A DNA stretch of 6,009 bases from positions 1 through 6,009 of the forward strand of contig JAICPP010000192.1 of NCBI GenBank assembly GCA_025929805.1, in the 5' to 3' direction. Of the stretch, positions 1-4,707 are shown piece by piece (position 1 is the stretch's first letter; every line of letters begins with the position of its first letter). The notes under the pieces are model-generated. The model had not been told where the DNA came from. It searched no databases and was given only the letters and a program-made list of their open reading frames with translations. The position numbers and the translations under genes were made by a program. Origin of the DNA: Gemmatimonadales bacterium (GTDB lineage: Bacteria > Gemmatimonadota > Gemmatimonadetes > Gemmatimonadales > GWC2-71-9).

Positions 1-477
1 CTGGGGGAGCTCATCGAGCCGGTACTGGCGCAGGAGCCGGCCGACCGGGGTCACCCGGGGATCCTGCTGCTGAGCCCAGACGGCGCCGCTGTGGTGCTCG
101 GCATCCACCCGCATCGTGCGGAACTTGTAGATGGTGAAGGGGCGTCCGCCGAGGTCGCGCTCCCGCCGGTGGTTCTGATTGGGATCCAGGGGAAGCCGGC
201 GATCCAGCCCCACCCGAGTCTGGGTATACAATACCGGCCCCGGTGACGTGAGCCAGACCAGCAATCCGATCAGCACGAGGAGGGGGAACAGCAGTATCAG
301 CCCGGCGAGCGACAGGACGATGTTGAGCACGCGGTGGATCAGCCGGTGGGCTCCGCTCGCCCGATCACCGGCGACGTAACCGGCCCGGGCCGGCCAATCG
401 CCGCTCCAAAGCTTCTGGATGGTTGGGATTCCGCCGCCCGCTCCCGCCCGTTCGACCAGAGACTCCATCCAGCGCAT
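1..477 (-). CDS. Sugar-phosphate transferase (monotopic phosphoglycosyl transferase, Bac_transf family), C-terminus cut by window edge
   Basis: The protein should transfer a sugar phosphate from a nucleotide sugar to undecaprenyl phosphate at the inner membrane, the first membrane step of exopolysaccharide, O-antigen or glycan synthesis. The reverse strand reads 159 residues without a stop up to the window edge. It shows a hydrophilic N-terminus (1-48), one hydrophobic segment (about 50-77) typical of the re-entrant helix, then SPGPVLYTQTRVG (78-90), PFTIYKFRTM (113-122) and RLDELPQ (153-159). D155-E156 match the catalytic Asp-Glu pair known from PglC. An insert of about 18 residues (DRRLPLDPNQNHRRERDL region) separates RVG from the GGRPFTIYKF block. 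The N-terminal multi-helix domain of WbaP-type enzymes is absent, so this is the short form. The start is uncertain: GTG at 480, ATG at 477 or ATG at 468 are all possible, none with a clear Shine-Dalgarno; an in-frame stop lies about 42 nt upstream. The sugar specificity cannot be read. Confidence 0.9.
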   Translation of the reverse strand, partial: MRWMESLVERAGAGGGIPTIQKLWSGDWPARAGYVAGDRASGAHRLIHRVLNIVLSLAGLILLFPLLVLIGLLVWLTSPGPVLYTQTRVGLDRRLPLDPNQNHRRERDLGGRPFTIYKFRTMRVDAEHHSGAVWAQQQDPRVTPVGRLLRQYRLDELPQ

Positions 478-660
478 CACGAGAGTATTCCGGAAGGAGA
501 TAGTGCAAGGAGTTGCCTGCTACCGAAGCCTGCTCGAGCACGATCTATGCCCGCCAACCCCGGCCCGTACTAGGTCAAGGAGTGTAGGTGCAAGACCTTA
601 CTTGGTAAGGAAATAGGCAGGGATGGCAGCGAGCGATCTGAGAGGGAAAGCGCCTCCGGC

Positions 661-701
661 CGTGTAGTAGTTCATCAACACGGTTCGTCCGGTGCTACAC
701 G
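661..701 (-). terminator. Imperfect hairpin directly after the small membrane protein gene, possible terminator
   Basis: CGTGTAG (661-667) and CTACACG (695-701) are perfect 7-bp complements. Inside them CACGG (679-683) pairs with CCGGTG (689-694) with one bulged base, closing a TTCGT loop. The structure begins 1 nt after the stop codon of the minus-strand 47-aa gene, where a terminator would sit. It lacks a clean T-tract on the minus strand (the following bases are pyrimidine-rich but mixed), so intrinsic termination is doubtful; it may only be a 3'-end stabilising hairpin. Confidence 0.3.
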
Positions 702-702
702 A

Positions 703-846
703 CTAGGCTCGAAGGGCCCACCAGCGAACGAGCAGCGTGGTGCCCAGAGCCAGCAGCAGGTGCACGGCCCCGGGCTGGGGACCGAGGCCAAAGGCCAGCA
801 CTCCCCAGACGACGAGCGAAGCTAGAGCCAGCAGCAGGGTGATCAT
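703..846 (-). CDS. Small hydrophobic membrane protein, 47 aa, resembling the Lmo0937/DUF5670-type family
   Basis: The frame encodes 47 residues, almost all hydrophobic: two predicted membrane segments (about 2-20 and 27-41) joined by a short GLGPQPGA turn, and a basic RWWALRA tail. The pattern VVWGVLAF, then a Gly/Pro turn, then AVHLLLALG resembles small membrane proteins annotated as Lmo0937 family, which have a similar WLLG ... IHLLLVIA layout; their function is not known. ATG at 846 is chosen because hydrophobic sequence begins exactly there. The open frame extends further upstream to 960, but that part is polar, with no membrane character, and looks non-coding. No good Shine-Dalgarno is visible. 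The gene lies upstream of the sugar transferase on the same strand, 225 bp away, and probably forms its own unit. The family assignment is from memory of the pattern and is tentative; that it is a real gene is likely but not certain. Confidence 0.6.
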   Translation of the reverse strand: MITLLLALASLVVWGVLAFGLGPQPGAVHLLLALGTTLLVRWWALRA

Positions 847-1066
847 CGCGTATTCGTGTTCTCGGTTGACGGTGTAGGAGGCCGCTTCTATCTTAATCGC
901 GAGTGGGCGGTAGCGGGGAGCCACATTATTGAGCCAACAGGTCCGATGATGGGCCCACATGCTGTGGCCGATGTCATGCCCCTCGGGGGAAGGCAGACGT
1001 TATGGTGAGGGTGCCAAGCTTTCTCATTGGGCTTCAATAATCCTCTCCGTTGCCGTTTCACTCCAG

Positions 1067-1095
1067 CGCCGGTCTTTCGAGATCGGCGTTTTTTT
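1067..1095 (+). terminator. Rho-independent terminator with UUCG tetraloop
   Basis: CGCCGGTCT (1067-1075) and AGATCGGCG (1080-1088) form a 9-bp stem with a single G-U wobble, closed by the very stable TTCG tetraloop (1076-1079) and followed at once by seven T residues (1089-1095). This is a textbook intrinsic terminator in the plus direction only: on the minus strand the T-run becomes an A-run ahead of the stem. No plus-strand coding sequence ends before it within the window, so it must stop either read-through antisense to the membrane protein gene, an unannotated small RNA, or the leader of the downstream pterin operon (attenuation). Confidence 0.85.
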
Positions 1096-1099
1096 GTAG

Positions 1100-1120
1100 G
1101 AGTCACGAATCACGAGTCGC
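1100..1120. repeat. Heptamer tandem repeat, three units (GAGTCAC / GAATCAC / GAGTCGC)
   Basis: Three consecutive 7-bp units with consensus GARTCRC run from 1100 to 1120, starting 4 nt after the T-tract of the terminator. GAGTCGCG at 1114-1121 is the exact reverse complement of CGCGACTC at 1202-1209 in the second cluster, so the two clusters form an imperfect inverted repeat. Confidence 0.7.
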
Positions 1121-1138
1121 GTTAACGAGCTAGGAGCG

Positions 1139-1150
1139 GGTCCATGGACC
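1139..1150. promoter_or_regulatory. 12-bp perfect palindrome GGTCCATGGACC, possible operator half of a pair
   Basis: The sequence is identical to its reverse complement over 12 bp. It shares the CCATGG core with a second palindrome centred 31 bp downstream (about three helical turns), and both lie upstream of the PTPS gene start. A dimeric regulator could bind here; this is inference from symmetry only. Confidence 0.3.
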
Positions 1151-1170
1151 AAGTAGTATTCTATTTCATG

Positions 1171-1180
1171 TGCCATGGCA
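1171..1180. promoter_or_regulatory. 10-bp perfect palindrome TGCCATGGCA, possible second operator
   Basis: A perfect 10-bp palindrome with the same CCATGG core as the element at 1139-1150. It contains the ATG at 1175 that is in frame with the PTPS gene. That ATG is unlikely to be the real start, because the 17 extra residues would be encoded by the palindrome and heptamer repeats and have no family counterpart. Confidence 0.3.
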
Positions 1181-1196
1181 TCCAGCCTCCGACGGT

Positions 1197-1223
1197 CGAC
1201 TCGCGACTCCCGACTCCCGACTA
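1197..1223. repeat. Heptamer tandem repeat, inverted relative to the first cluster (CGACTCG / CGACTCC x2 / CGACTA)
   Basis: Three full 7-bp units plus a partial fourth run up to 2 nt before the ATG of the PTPS gene at 1226. The consensus CGACTCS is the reverse complement of the GAGTC-type units at 1100-1120. The repeat occupies the place where a Shine-Dalgarno would be expected, and none is visible, so translation starts here without one. Confidence 0.7.
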
Positions 1224-1225
1224 AG

Positions 1226-1639
1226 ATGCCCCGTTGCGCCGTCACCCGCCGGGTGCACTTCAACGCCGCCCATCGTCTCTTCAATCCGCGGTTCTCGGAG
1301 GAGTGGAACCGAGACACCTTCGGGGAGTGCAGCAACCCGAACTTCCACGGCCACAACTACGAGCTGGAGTTGACGGTCGAAGGGGAGATTGACCCGGACA
1401 CGGGCTATGTCATGGATCTGAACAAGCTCAGGGATCTGGCTCAGGATCGGCTGCTCCGGCATCTCGACCACAAGAATCTCAACCTGGATGTCCCCTGGTT
1501 TCGAACCTTGATCCCCACCTCCGAGAACATCGCGTTGGTCTGCTGGCGGGAGTTGCGAGCGGGTGTGCCTTCTCACCTGGCTCTTCGCCTCCGACTCTGG
1601 GAAACCCCGAGGAACTATGTCGACTACCAAGGTGACTGA
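1226..1639 (+). CDS. 6-pyruvoyl-tetrahydropterin synthase, animal-type (PTPS-II) motif
   Basis: Zinc enzyme of the PTPS/QueD superfamily that converts 7,8-dihydroneopterin triphosphate, the product of the next gene's enzyme, to 6-pyruvoyl-tetrahydropterin. The 137-residue protein has zinc ligands H16 (FNAAHRL), H41 and H43 (NFHGHNY), catalytic C35, the D81-H82 pair (LDHKNLN), E100 (PTSEN) and the pterin-anchoring E126 (LWETP). C35-x5-HGH is the PTPS-II pattern; QueD has C-x3-HGH. The residues sit at the spacing I recall for rat PTPS (C42, H48, H50, D88, H89, E133) with a constant offset of seven. The family core begins soon after ATG 1226, which is preferred over ATG 1175, whose extra residues come from repeat DNA. 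The 3' end overlaps folE by 23 nt. No queC or queE is adjacent, which argues against a queuosine role. A QueD-like activity remains possible, since PTPS homologues can be promiscuous. Confidence 0.9.
   Translation: MPRCAVTRRVHFNAAHRLFNPRFSEEWNRDTFGECSNPNFHGHNYELELTVEGEIDPDTGYVMDLNKLRDLAQDRLLRHLDHKNLNLDVPWFRTLIPTSENIALVCWRELRAGVPSHLALRLRLWETPRNYVDYQGD
1609..1613 (+). promoter_or_regulatory. Ribosome-binding site GAGGA deciding the folE start
   Basis: GAGGA ends 3 nt before the ATG at 1617, inside the 3' end of the PTPS gene. Spacing is short, but it is the only Shine-Dalgarno-like site near and supports 1617 rather than the upstream in-frame ATG at 1563. Confidence 0.5.
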
Positions 1640-2267
1640 GGGCACACCGCCCAGGCCCGAGCGAACCCGCCTGACGCATCCGGAACAGCCGTCGCCGCAG
1701 CAGGAGCCGTTCGCGGAAAAGGTGCGCGACATCCTGGTCGCGATCGGCGAGGAGCCCGGCCGCGAAGGCCTGGTCAAGACGCCCGAGCGAGTGGAGCAAT
1801 CCCTGCGCTTCCTGACTCAGGGCTACTGGATGACGGTCGAAGAAGTGATCGGGGACGCGGTGTTCGAGGAGTCTCACCAGAGCATGATCATGGTTCGCGA
1901 CATAGAGGTCTATTCCCTCTGCGAGCATCACATCTTGCCGTTTTTCGGTCGTGCCCACGTGGCCTACATCCCGAACGGCAAGATCCTGGGTCTCTCCAAG
2001 GTAGCGCGGATCGTGGACGTGTTCGCCCGCCGACTCCAGGTGCAGGAACGGATGACCGATCAGATTGCCGATGCGATCATGGATGTGCTGAAGCCCACCG
2101 GCGTGGGCGTGGTGATCGAAGCGGCTCACTTCTGCATGATGATGCGAGGCGTCGAGAAGCAAAACTCCCGCGCGGTGACGAGCGCGTTGCGCGGCATCTT
2201 CCGGGATGATTCGAAGACGCGCGACGAGTTCCTCCGGCTGGCACATGGCGGCCGACTACCCGAGTGA
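1617..2267 (+). CDS. folE: GTP cyclohydrolase I
   Basis: Catalyses GTP to 7,8-dihydroneopterin triphosphate plus formate, the entry step to folate and tetrahydrobiopterin. The 216-residue protein carries SLCEHHILPFFG (100-111) with zinc ligands C102 and H105 and catalytic H104, then HVAYIPNGKILGLSKVAR, and AAHFCMMMRGVEK (169-181) with catalytic H171 and the third zinc ligand C173. All residues of the type IA (FolE) active site are present. The first 30 or so residues are Pro/Thr-rich and variable. ATG 1617 gives the usual family length; an in-frame ATG at 1563 would lie deep inside the PTPS gene. The start overlaps the PTPS gene by 23 nt, and the stop TGA overlaps the GTG start of the SDR gene (GTGA), so the three genes are probably translationally coupled. 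Co-transcription with PTPS and an SDR points to tetrahydropterin synthesis, though it may feed folate as well. Confidence 0.97.
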   Translation: MSTTKVTEGTPPRPERTRLTHPEQPSPQQEPFAEKVRDILVAIGEEPGREGLVKTPERVEQSLRFLTQGYWMTVEEVIGDAVFEESHQSMIMVRDIEVYSLCEHHILPFFGRAHVAYIPNGKILGLSKVARIVDVFARRLQVQERMTDQIADAIMDVLKPTGVGVVIEAAHFCMMMRGVEKQNSRAVTSALRGIFRDDSKTRDEFLRLAHGGRLPE

Positions 2268-2965
2268 GTCTGCTCCAAGGTCAAGTCGCACTGGTAACCG
2301 GAGCATCGCGGGGAATTGGAGCAGCCGTCGCCGAGCGGTGTGCAGCGGAGGGCGCCCGCGTTGTTCGCGTGTCGCGCACGTTAAGGTCGAACAGGCGGGG
2401 GAACCTGCACGATCTCGCGTGCGATCTGACGGACTGGGATCAGGTCAGCCGCTTAACCTCCGTAGTGCTGGATCAGTATGGGCCGCCTGATATCGTCGTG
2501 AGTAACGCCGGCGCCTTCCTTCTCCGGCGGCTCGAGGCCACCCAGGCCGAGGAGCTCGACCATCAGCTCGCGGTCAATCTCAGAGCATCCTTTGCGGTGG
2601 CCAAAGGGTTTCTTCCGGCGATGAGAGAGGCGGGGCGGGGCAGCTTCATCACGGTAGGGAGCGTGGCCGATCACGTGGGTTTTCCGGAGAACGCGGCCTA
2701 TGCCGCCAGCAAGTTCGGGCTCCGCGGCCTCCATGAAACCCTGCTGCAGGAATATCGCGGGACCGGCGTGCGGCTCTCGCTGGTCTCTCCCGGCCCGACC
2801 GATACTCCGGTGTGGGATCCCTTCGATCCCGATCGTCGCGAAGGATTCACCCCGCGGGCCGGCATGCTCCACGCCGAAGACGTGGCCGAAGCGATCCTCT
2901 TCGTGGCCACCCGCCCGCCTCGGGTTCACATCGATTGGCTCCGCCTAGGCCCACTGCAGCGATGA
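2264..2965 (+). CDS. Short-chain dehydrogenase/reductase, candidate sepiapterin reductase of the pterin operon
   Basis: Classical SDR of 233 residues with an N-terminal Rossmann fold. Seen directly: TGASRGIG (12-19) cofactor motif, NAG (81-83), and the catalytic tetrad N105 (VNLRAS), S133 (VGSVAD), Y146 and K150 (YAASK). R16 and the Arg-rich stretch after beta-2 (VVRVSRTLRS) favour NADPH over NADH. The start is GTG at 2264, overlapping the folE stop by 4 nt (GTGA). General SDR similarity would suggest a 3-oxoacyl-ACP reductase-like enzyme. The tight coupling to GTP cyclohydrolase I and an animal-type PTPS instead suggests reduction of 6-pyruvoyl-tetrahydropterin to tetrahydrobiopterin, as sepiapterin reductase does; that enzyme is also an SDR. 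SDR substrate cannot be read from sequence, so the fold is certain and the substrate is inferred. The last base of its stop codon is the first base of a long inverted repeat. Confidence 0.88.
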   Translation: MSLLQGQVALVTGASRGIGAAVAERCAAEGARVVRVSRTLRSNRRGNLHDLACDLTDWDQVSRLTSVVLDQYGPPDIVVSNAGAFLLRRLEATQAEELDHQLAVNLRASFAVAKGFLPAMREAGRGSFITVGSVADHVGFPENAAYAASKFGLRGLHETLLQEYRGTGVRLSLVSPGPTDTPVWDPFDPDRREGFTPRAGMLHAEDVAEAILFVATRPPRVHIDWLRLGPLQR

Positions 2966-2993
2966 GCCGCAGAAGAACGCAGATCGACGCAGA
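2965..2993. repeat. Left arm of a 29-bp inverted repeat made of CGCAGA hexamers
   Basis: The arm contains CGCAGA at 2968, 2978 and 2988, exactly 10 bp apart. It matches the reverse complement of 3103-3131 at 27 of 29 positions. One difference is a G-U-compatible pair in RNA, the other an A-C mismatch. It begins on the last base of the SDR stop codon. The structure resembles a dispersed REP/MITE-like element, but copy number cannot be seen here. Confidence 0.85.
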
Positions 2994-3069
2994 TTATTGC
3001 AATGAGACTGGTAGAATCGCCTCCTTCTGCTGATGATGAGCGATGGTCAAGTACTCACCTGAAGATTTT

Positions 3070-3074
3070 GGGAG
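3070..3074 (+). promoter_or_regulatory. Ribosome-binding site GGGAG for the M23 protein
   Basis: GGGAG lies 7 nt before the ATG at 3082, an ideal spacing. It decides the start in favour of 3082 rather than the in-frame ATG at 3043, which has no comparable site and would add 13 acidic/polar residues ahead of the signal peptide. Confidence 0.7.
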
Positions 3075-3081
3075 CGAGAAG

Positions 3082-4692
3082 ATGCCGCCCCGGAAGAACA
3101 ACTCTGCGTTGATCTGCGTTCCTCTGCGGCTTCCCTTTGCTGTTGCCGTACTCGCAGCGCTGAATTCTTCGACCCTAAGCGCCCAGAGCCCGGGCTTGCC
3201 GCCGCTGCCGGATAGCGCCGGGTGGGGAGTGCACGTGCTCGCGGTGGCCCGAGACCCGCAGGGGTCTATCTGGGTGGGGACCTACGGGAAGGGGATCTAC
3301 CGGCTGCCGCTCGGGGCAGAGACCTGGCAGTCGATTCACCACGACACCACCAGCCCATCGATCTCCTGGGATTTCGTTCACGCGCTCGCGTTCGGATCGC
3401 GGGGAGAGATCTGGTACGGCACGGTAGGGAACGGCTGGGGGCTCTCAACCGATGGAGGTTCCAGCTGGAAGAACTGGACCTTCAAGGAGCTCGGTCCCCA
3501 GTGGCAGTACGTGGCTCCCTCGGGCATCGTGGTGCGGGGCGACACCACCGTGATTGCCACGGCCGACGGGCTTCAGGTCACCCTCGATAACGGTGGCAAG
3601 TGGACCGCGCTCTCGGATGCGGTGGGCCCACCGGCCCGCGGACCAGCCGACACTGTGTTTTCGATTCTGGCGAGCGAGTACGTCCGTCGGGCCGCGGCCG
3701 ACCGGCGCGGCTGGACGGTCGCCACCTTGCGGGGCAATCAGCGGCTTCGGCGAGAGGCAACCGGATGGAAAGGGGAGAAAATCGCCGCCGCGGCCTTCGC
3801 GCCGGCCAACGCACTGCTGATAGGCCGGCAGCTCATCCGGGGCACTCAGTGCGGGTTGCGGCCGGTCGCCGACACCTTACCCTGTCTCCGCCAGGCGGCG
3901 CCTGCGGCCGACGCGCCCAAGACACCGCTCACGATCTGGTTCCGCCGGCCGATCGCTCCCACCGACAACAGCTTCATCGATCAGACCTACCGCTACGGCT
4001 CGACCATGGGCGGAAACTTCCAGCAGCATCAAGGGGTCGAATTCAACAATCCCGATGGTACCCCGGTGTATGCCATTGCCTCGGGCCGAGTGGTCTACGC
4101 GGGTCCGGCGGAGCAGGGGGCTCTGACCGTGACGATTCGGCACGACACCACCGTGAGCGCGCGGGGCAAGCGGTATCGGCTGTACTCATCCTATTACCAC
4201 AACTCCGCCCTCGTCGCCAAGCTGGGCAAGCGAGTGACCAGGGGATCGCTGATCGCGCGAGTGGGGAATACCGGCAGGGCCACCAACGATCACCTTCATC
4301 TGGAGATCTCCGCCTCTACCACCGATTCGATCGGTGCGATCGTGGATTCGACTCAACGCTTCCCGCCCCATACCACCAATCCCGAGCTCTGGATCGAGCC
4401 GCTCACCGGAACCGGCATCATCGCGGGCCAGGTTCTCGACGGAGCCGGCTCGCCCATTTCTCAGGCGCGGGTCTATGGCATCGTCAAGCCGGAGCCAGCT
4501 GAAACGCCGTTCTCGTTCGCGGAGACCTACGGCGACAAGGCCCACCCGCACCCGCTTTACGGTGAGCACTTCGCTGTGAGCGACGTACCACCCGGCACCT
4601 ACGTCCTGGGCACCGAGATCGAGGGCAAGAAAATCTTTCGGACGGTGATGGTCGAGCCGGGGAAGTTGAGTTGGGTGGTCTTCAAACCATGA
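3082..4692 (+). CDS. Secreted protein with beta-propeller-like repeats, M23 (LytM) peptidase domain and C-terminal carboxypeptidase-regulatory-like domain
   Basis: 536 residues. The N-terminus is a Sec signal peptide: basic start, hydrophobic core around 17-27, cleavage likely after LSA (34). Residues about 45-245 hold propeller-like repeats: SIWVGTYGKGIYRL, EIWYGTVGNG, and two BNR/Asp-box-like motifs, STDGGSSW (122-129) and TLDNGGKW (167-174). C257 and C268 could form a disulfide. Residues about 290-440 form an M23 metallopeptidase domain with H316-x3-E320 (HQGVE), H373 (YYHNSA) and HLHLE (H404, H406). Glu replaces the usual Asp zinc ligand, a variant I recall from HHGVEF-type M23 proteins, so activity is plausible. 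Residues 445-536 (GIIAGQVLDGAGSPISQARVYG onward) look like a CarboxypepD-regulatory beta-sandwich. The likely role is cleavage or binding of cell-wall peptide, or of another protein, outside the cytoplasm. The actual substrate and the role of the propeller are unknown. It may be co-transcribed with the gene 15 nt downstream. Confidence 0.88.
   Translation: MPPRKNNSALICVPLRLPFAVAVLAALNSSTLSAQSPGLPPLPDSAGWGVHVLAVARDPQGSIWVGTYGKGIYRLPLGAETWQSIHHDTTSPSISWDFVHALAFGSRGEIWYGTVGNGWGLSTDGGSSWKNWTFKELGPQWQYVAPSGIVVRGDTTVIATADGLQVTLDNGGKWTALSDAVGPPARGPADTVFSILASEYVRRAAADRRGWTVATLRGNQRLRREATGWKGEKIAAAAFAPANALLIGRQLIRGTQCGLRPVADTLPCLRQAAPAADAPKTPLTIWFRRPIAPTDNSFIDQTYRYGSTMGGNFQQHQGVEFNNPDGTPVYAIASGRVVYAGPAEQGALTVTIRHDTTVSARGKRYRLYSSYYHNSALVAKLGKRVTRGSLIARVGNTGRATNDHLHLEISASTTDSIGAIVDSTQRFPPHTTNPELWIEPLTGTGIIAGQVLDGAGSPISQARVYGIVKPEPAETPFSFAETYGDKAHPHPLYGEHFAVSDVPPGTYVLGTEIEGKKIFRTVMVEPGKLSWVVFKP
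3103..3131. repeat. Right arm of the 29-bp inverted repeat, inside the signal-peptide codons of the next gene
   Basis: TCTGCG occurs at 3103, 3113 and 3123 with 10-bp spacing, mirroring the left arm across a 109-nt spacer. It covers codons 8-17 of the downstream secreted protein (residues SALICVPLRL). The spacer holds the ribosome-binding site and start codon, so a transcript hairpin would place both in its loop. Confidence 0.85.
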
Positions 4693-4707
4693 CTTTTCGC
4701 TCCTACC

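Larger units (their letters stand above)
847..1225. other. 379-bp divergent intergenic region with terminator, repeats and palindromes
   Basis: No convincing protein gene lies here on either strand. The region separates the minus-strand small membrane protein from the plus-strand pterin operon and must hold the promoters of both. It contains a strong plus-strand terminator (1067-1095), heptamer repeats (1100-1120 and 1197-1223) and two CCATGG-centred palindromes (1139-1150 and 1171-1180). TATTCT at 1157-1162 between the palindromes could be a weak -10 element for the operon, but no matching -35 is seen. On the plus strand only tiny frames occur (for example 20 codons from the ATG at 946), without ribosome-binding sites. 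Confidence 0.6.

Noticed and set aside
179..616. Three short plus-strand open frames at the left edge
   Set aside because: They are opposite or just outside the sugar transferase gene, with Ser/Arg/Pro-rich composition and no ribosome-binding sites.
620..701. Possible tRNA (CGGTTCGTCCGG resembles a T-arm)
   Set aside because: No 7-bp acceptor stem, D-arm or anticodon arm can be drawn at the required spacing; the pairing is better explained as a simple hairpin.
1100..1223. CRISPR array
   Set aside because: The units are 7 bp, tandem without spacers, and occur in two opposite clusters; this is a short tandem repeat, not a CRISPR.
1175..1225. Upstream ATG at 1175 as the PTPS start
   Set aside because: The extra 17 residues derive from a palindrome and heptamer repeats and do not align with the PTPS family, whose core begins shortly after the ATG at 1226.
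1166..1777. 203-codon minus-strand open frame opposite the PTPS and folE starts
   Set aside because: Both plus-strand genes are unambiguous and overlap it completely; the product shows no family features.
1479..2246. Long open frame (255 codons) on the minus strand
   Set aside because: It lies opposite folE, whose full active site is intact. The product is rich in His, Arg and Leu without any recognisable domain, as expected for the antisense frame of a GC-rich gene.
3600..4502. 300-codon plus-strand open frame inside the M23 gene
   Set aside because: It is another frame of the same strand; the product is Arg/Gly/Ser/His-rich with no motif, while the M23 frame carries signal peptide, catalytic residues and domains.
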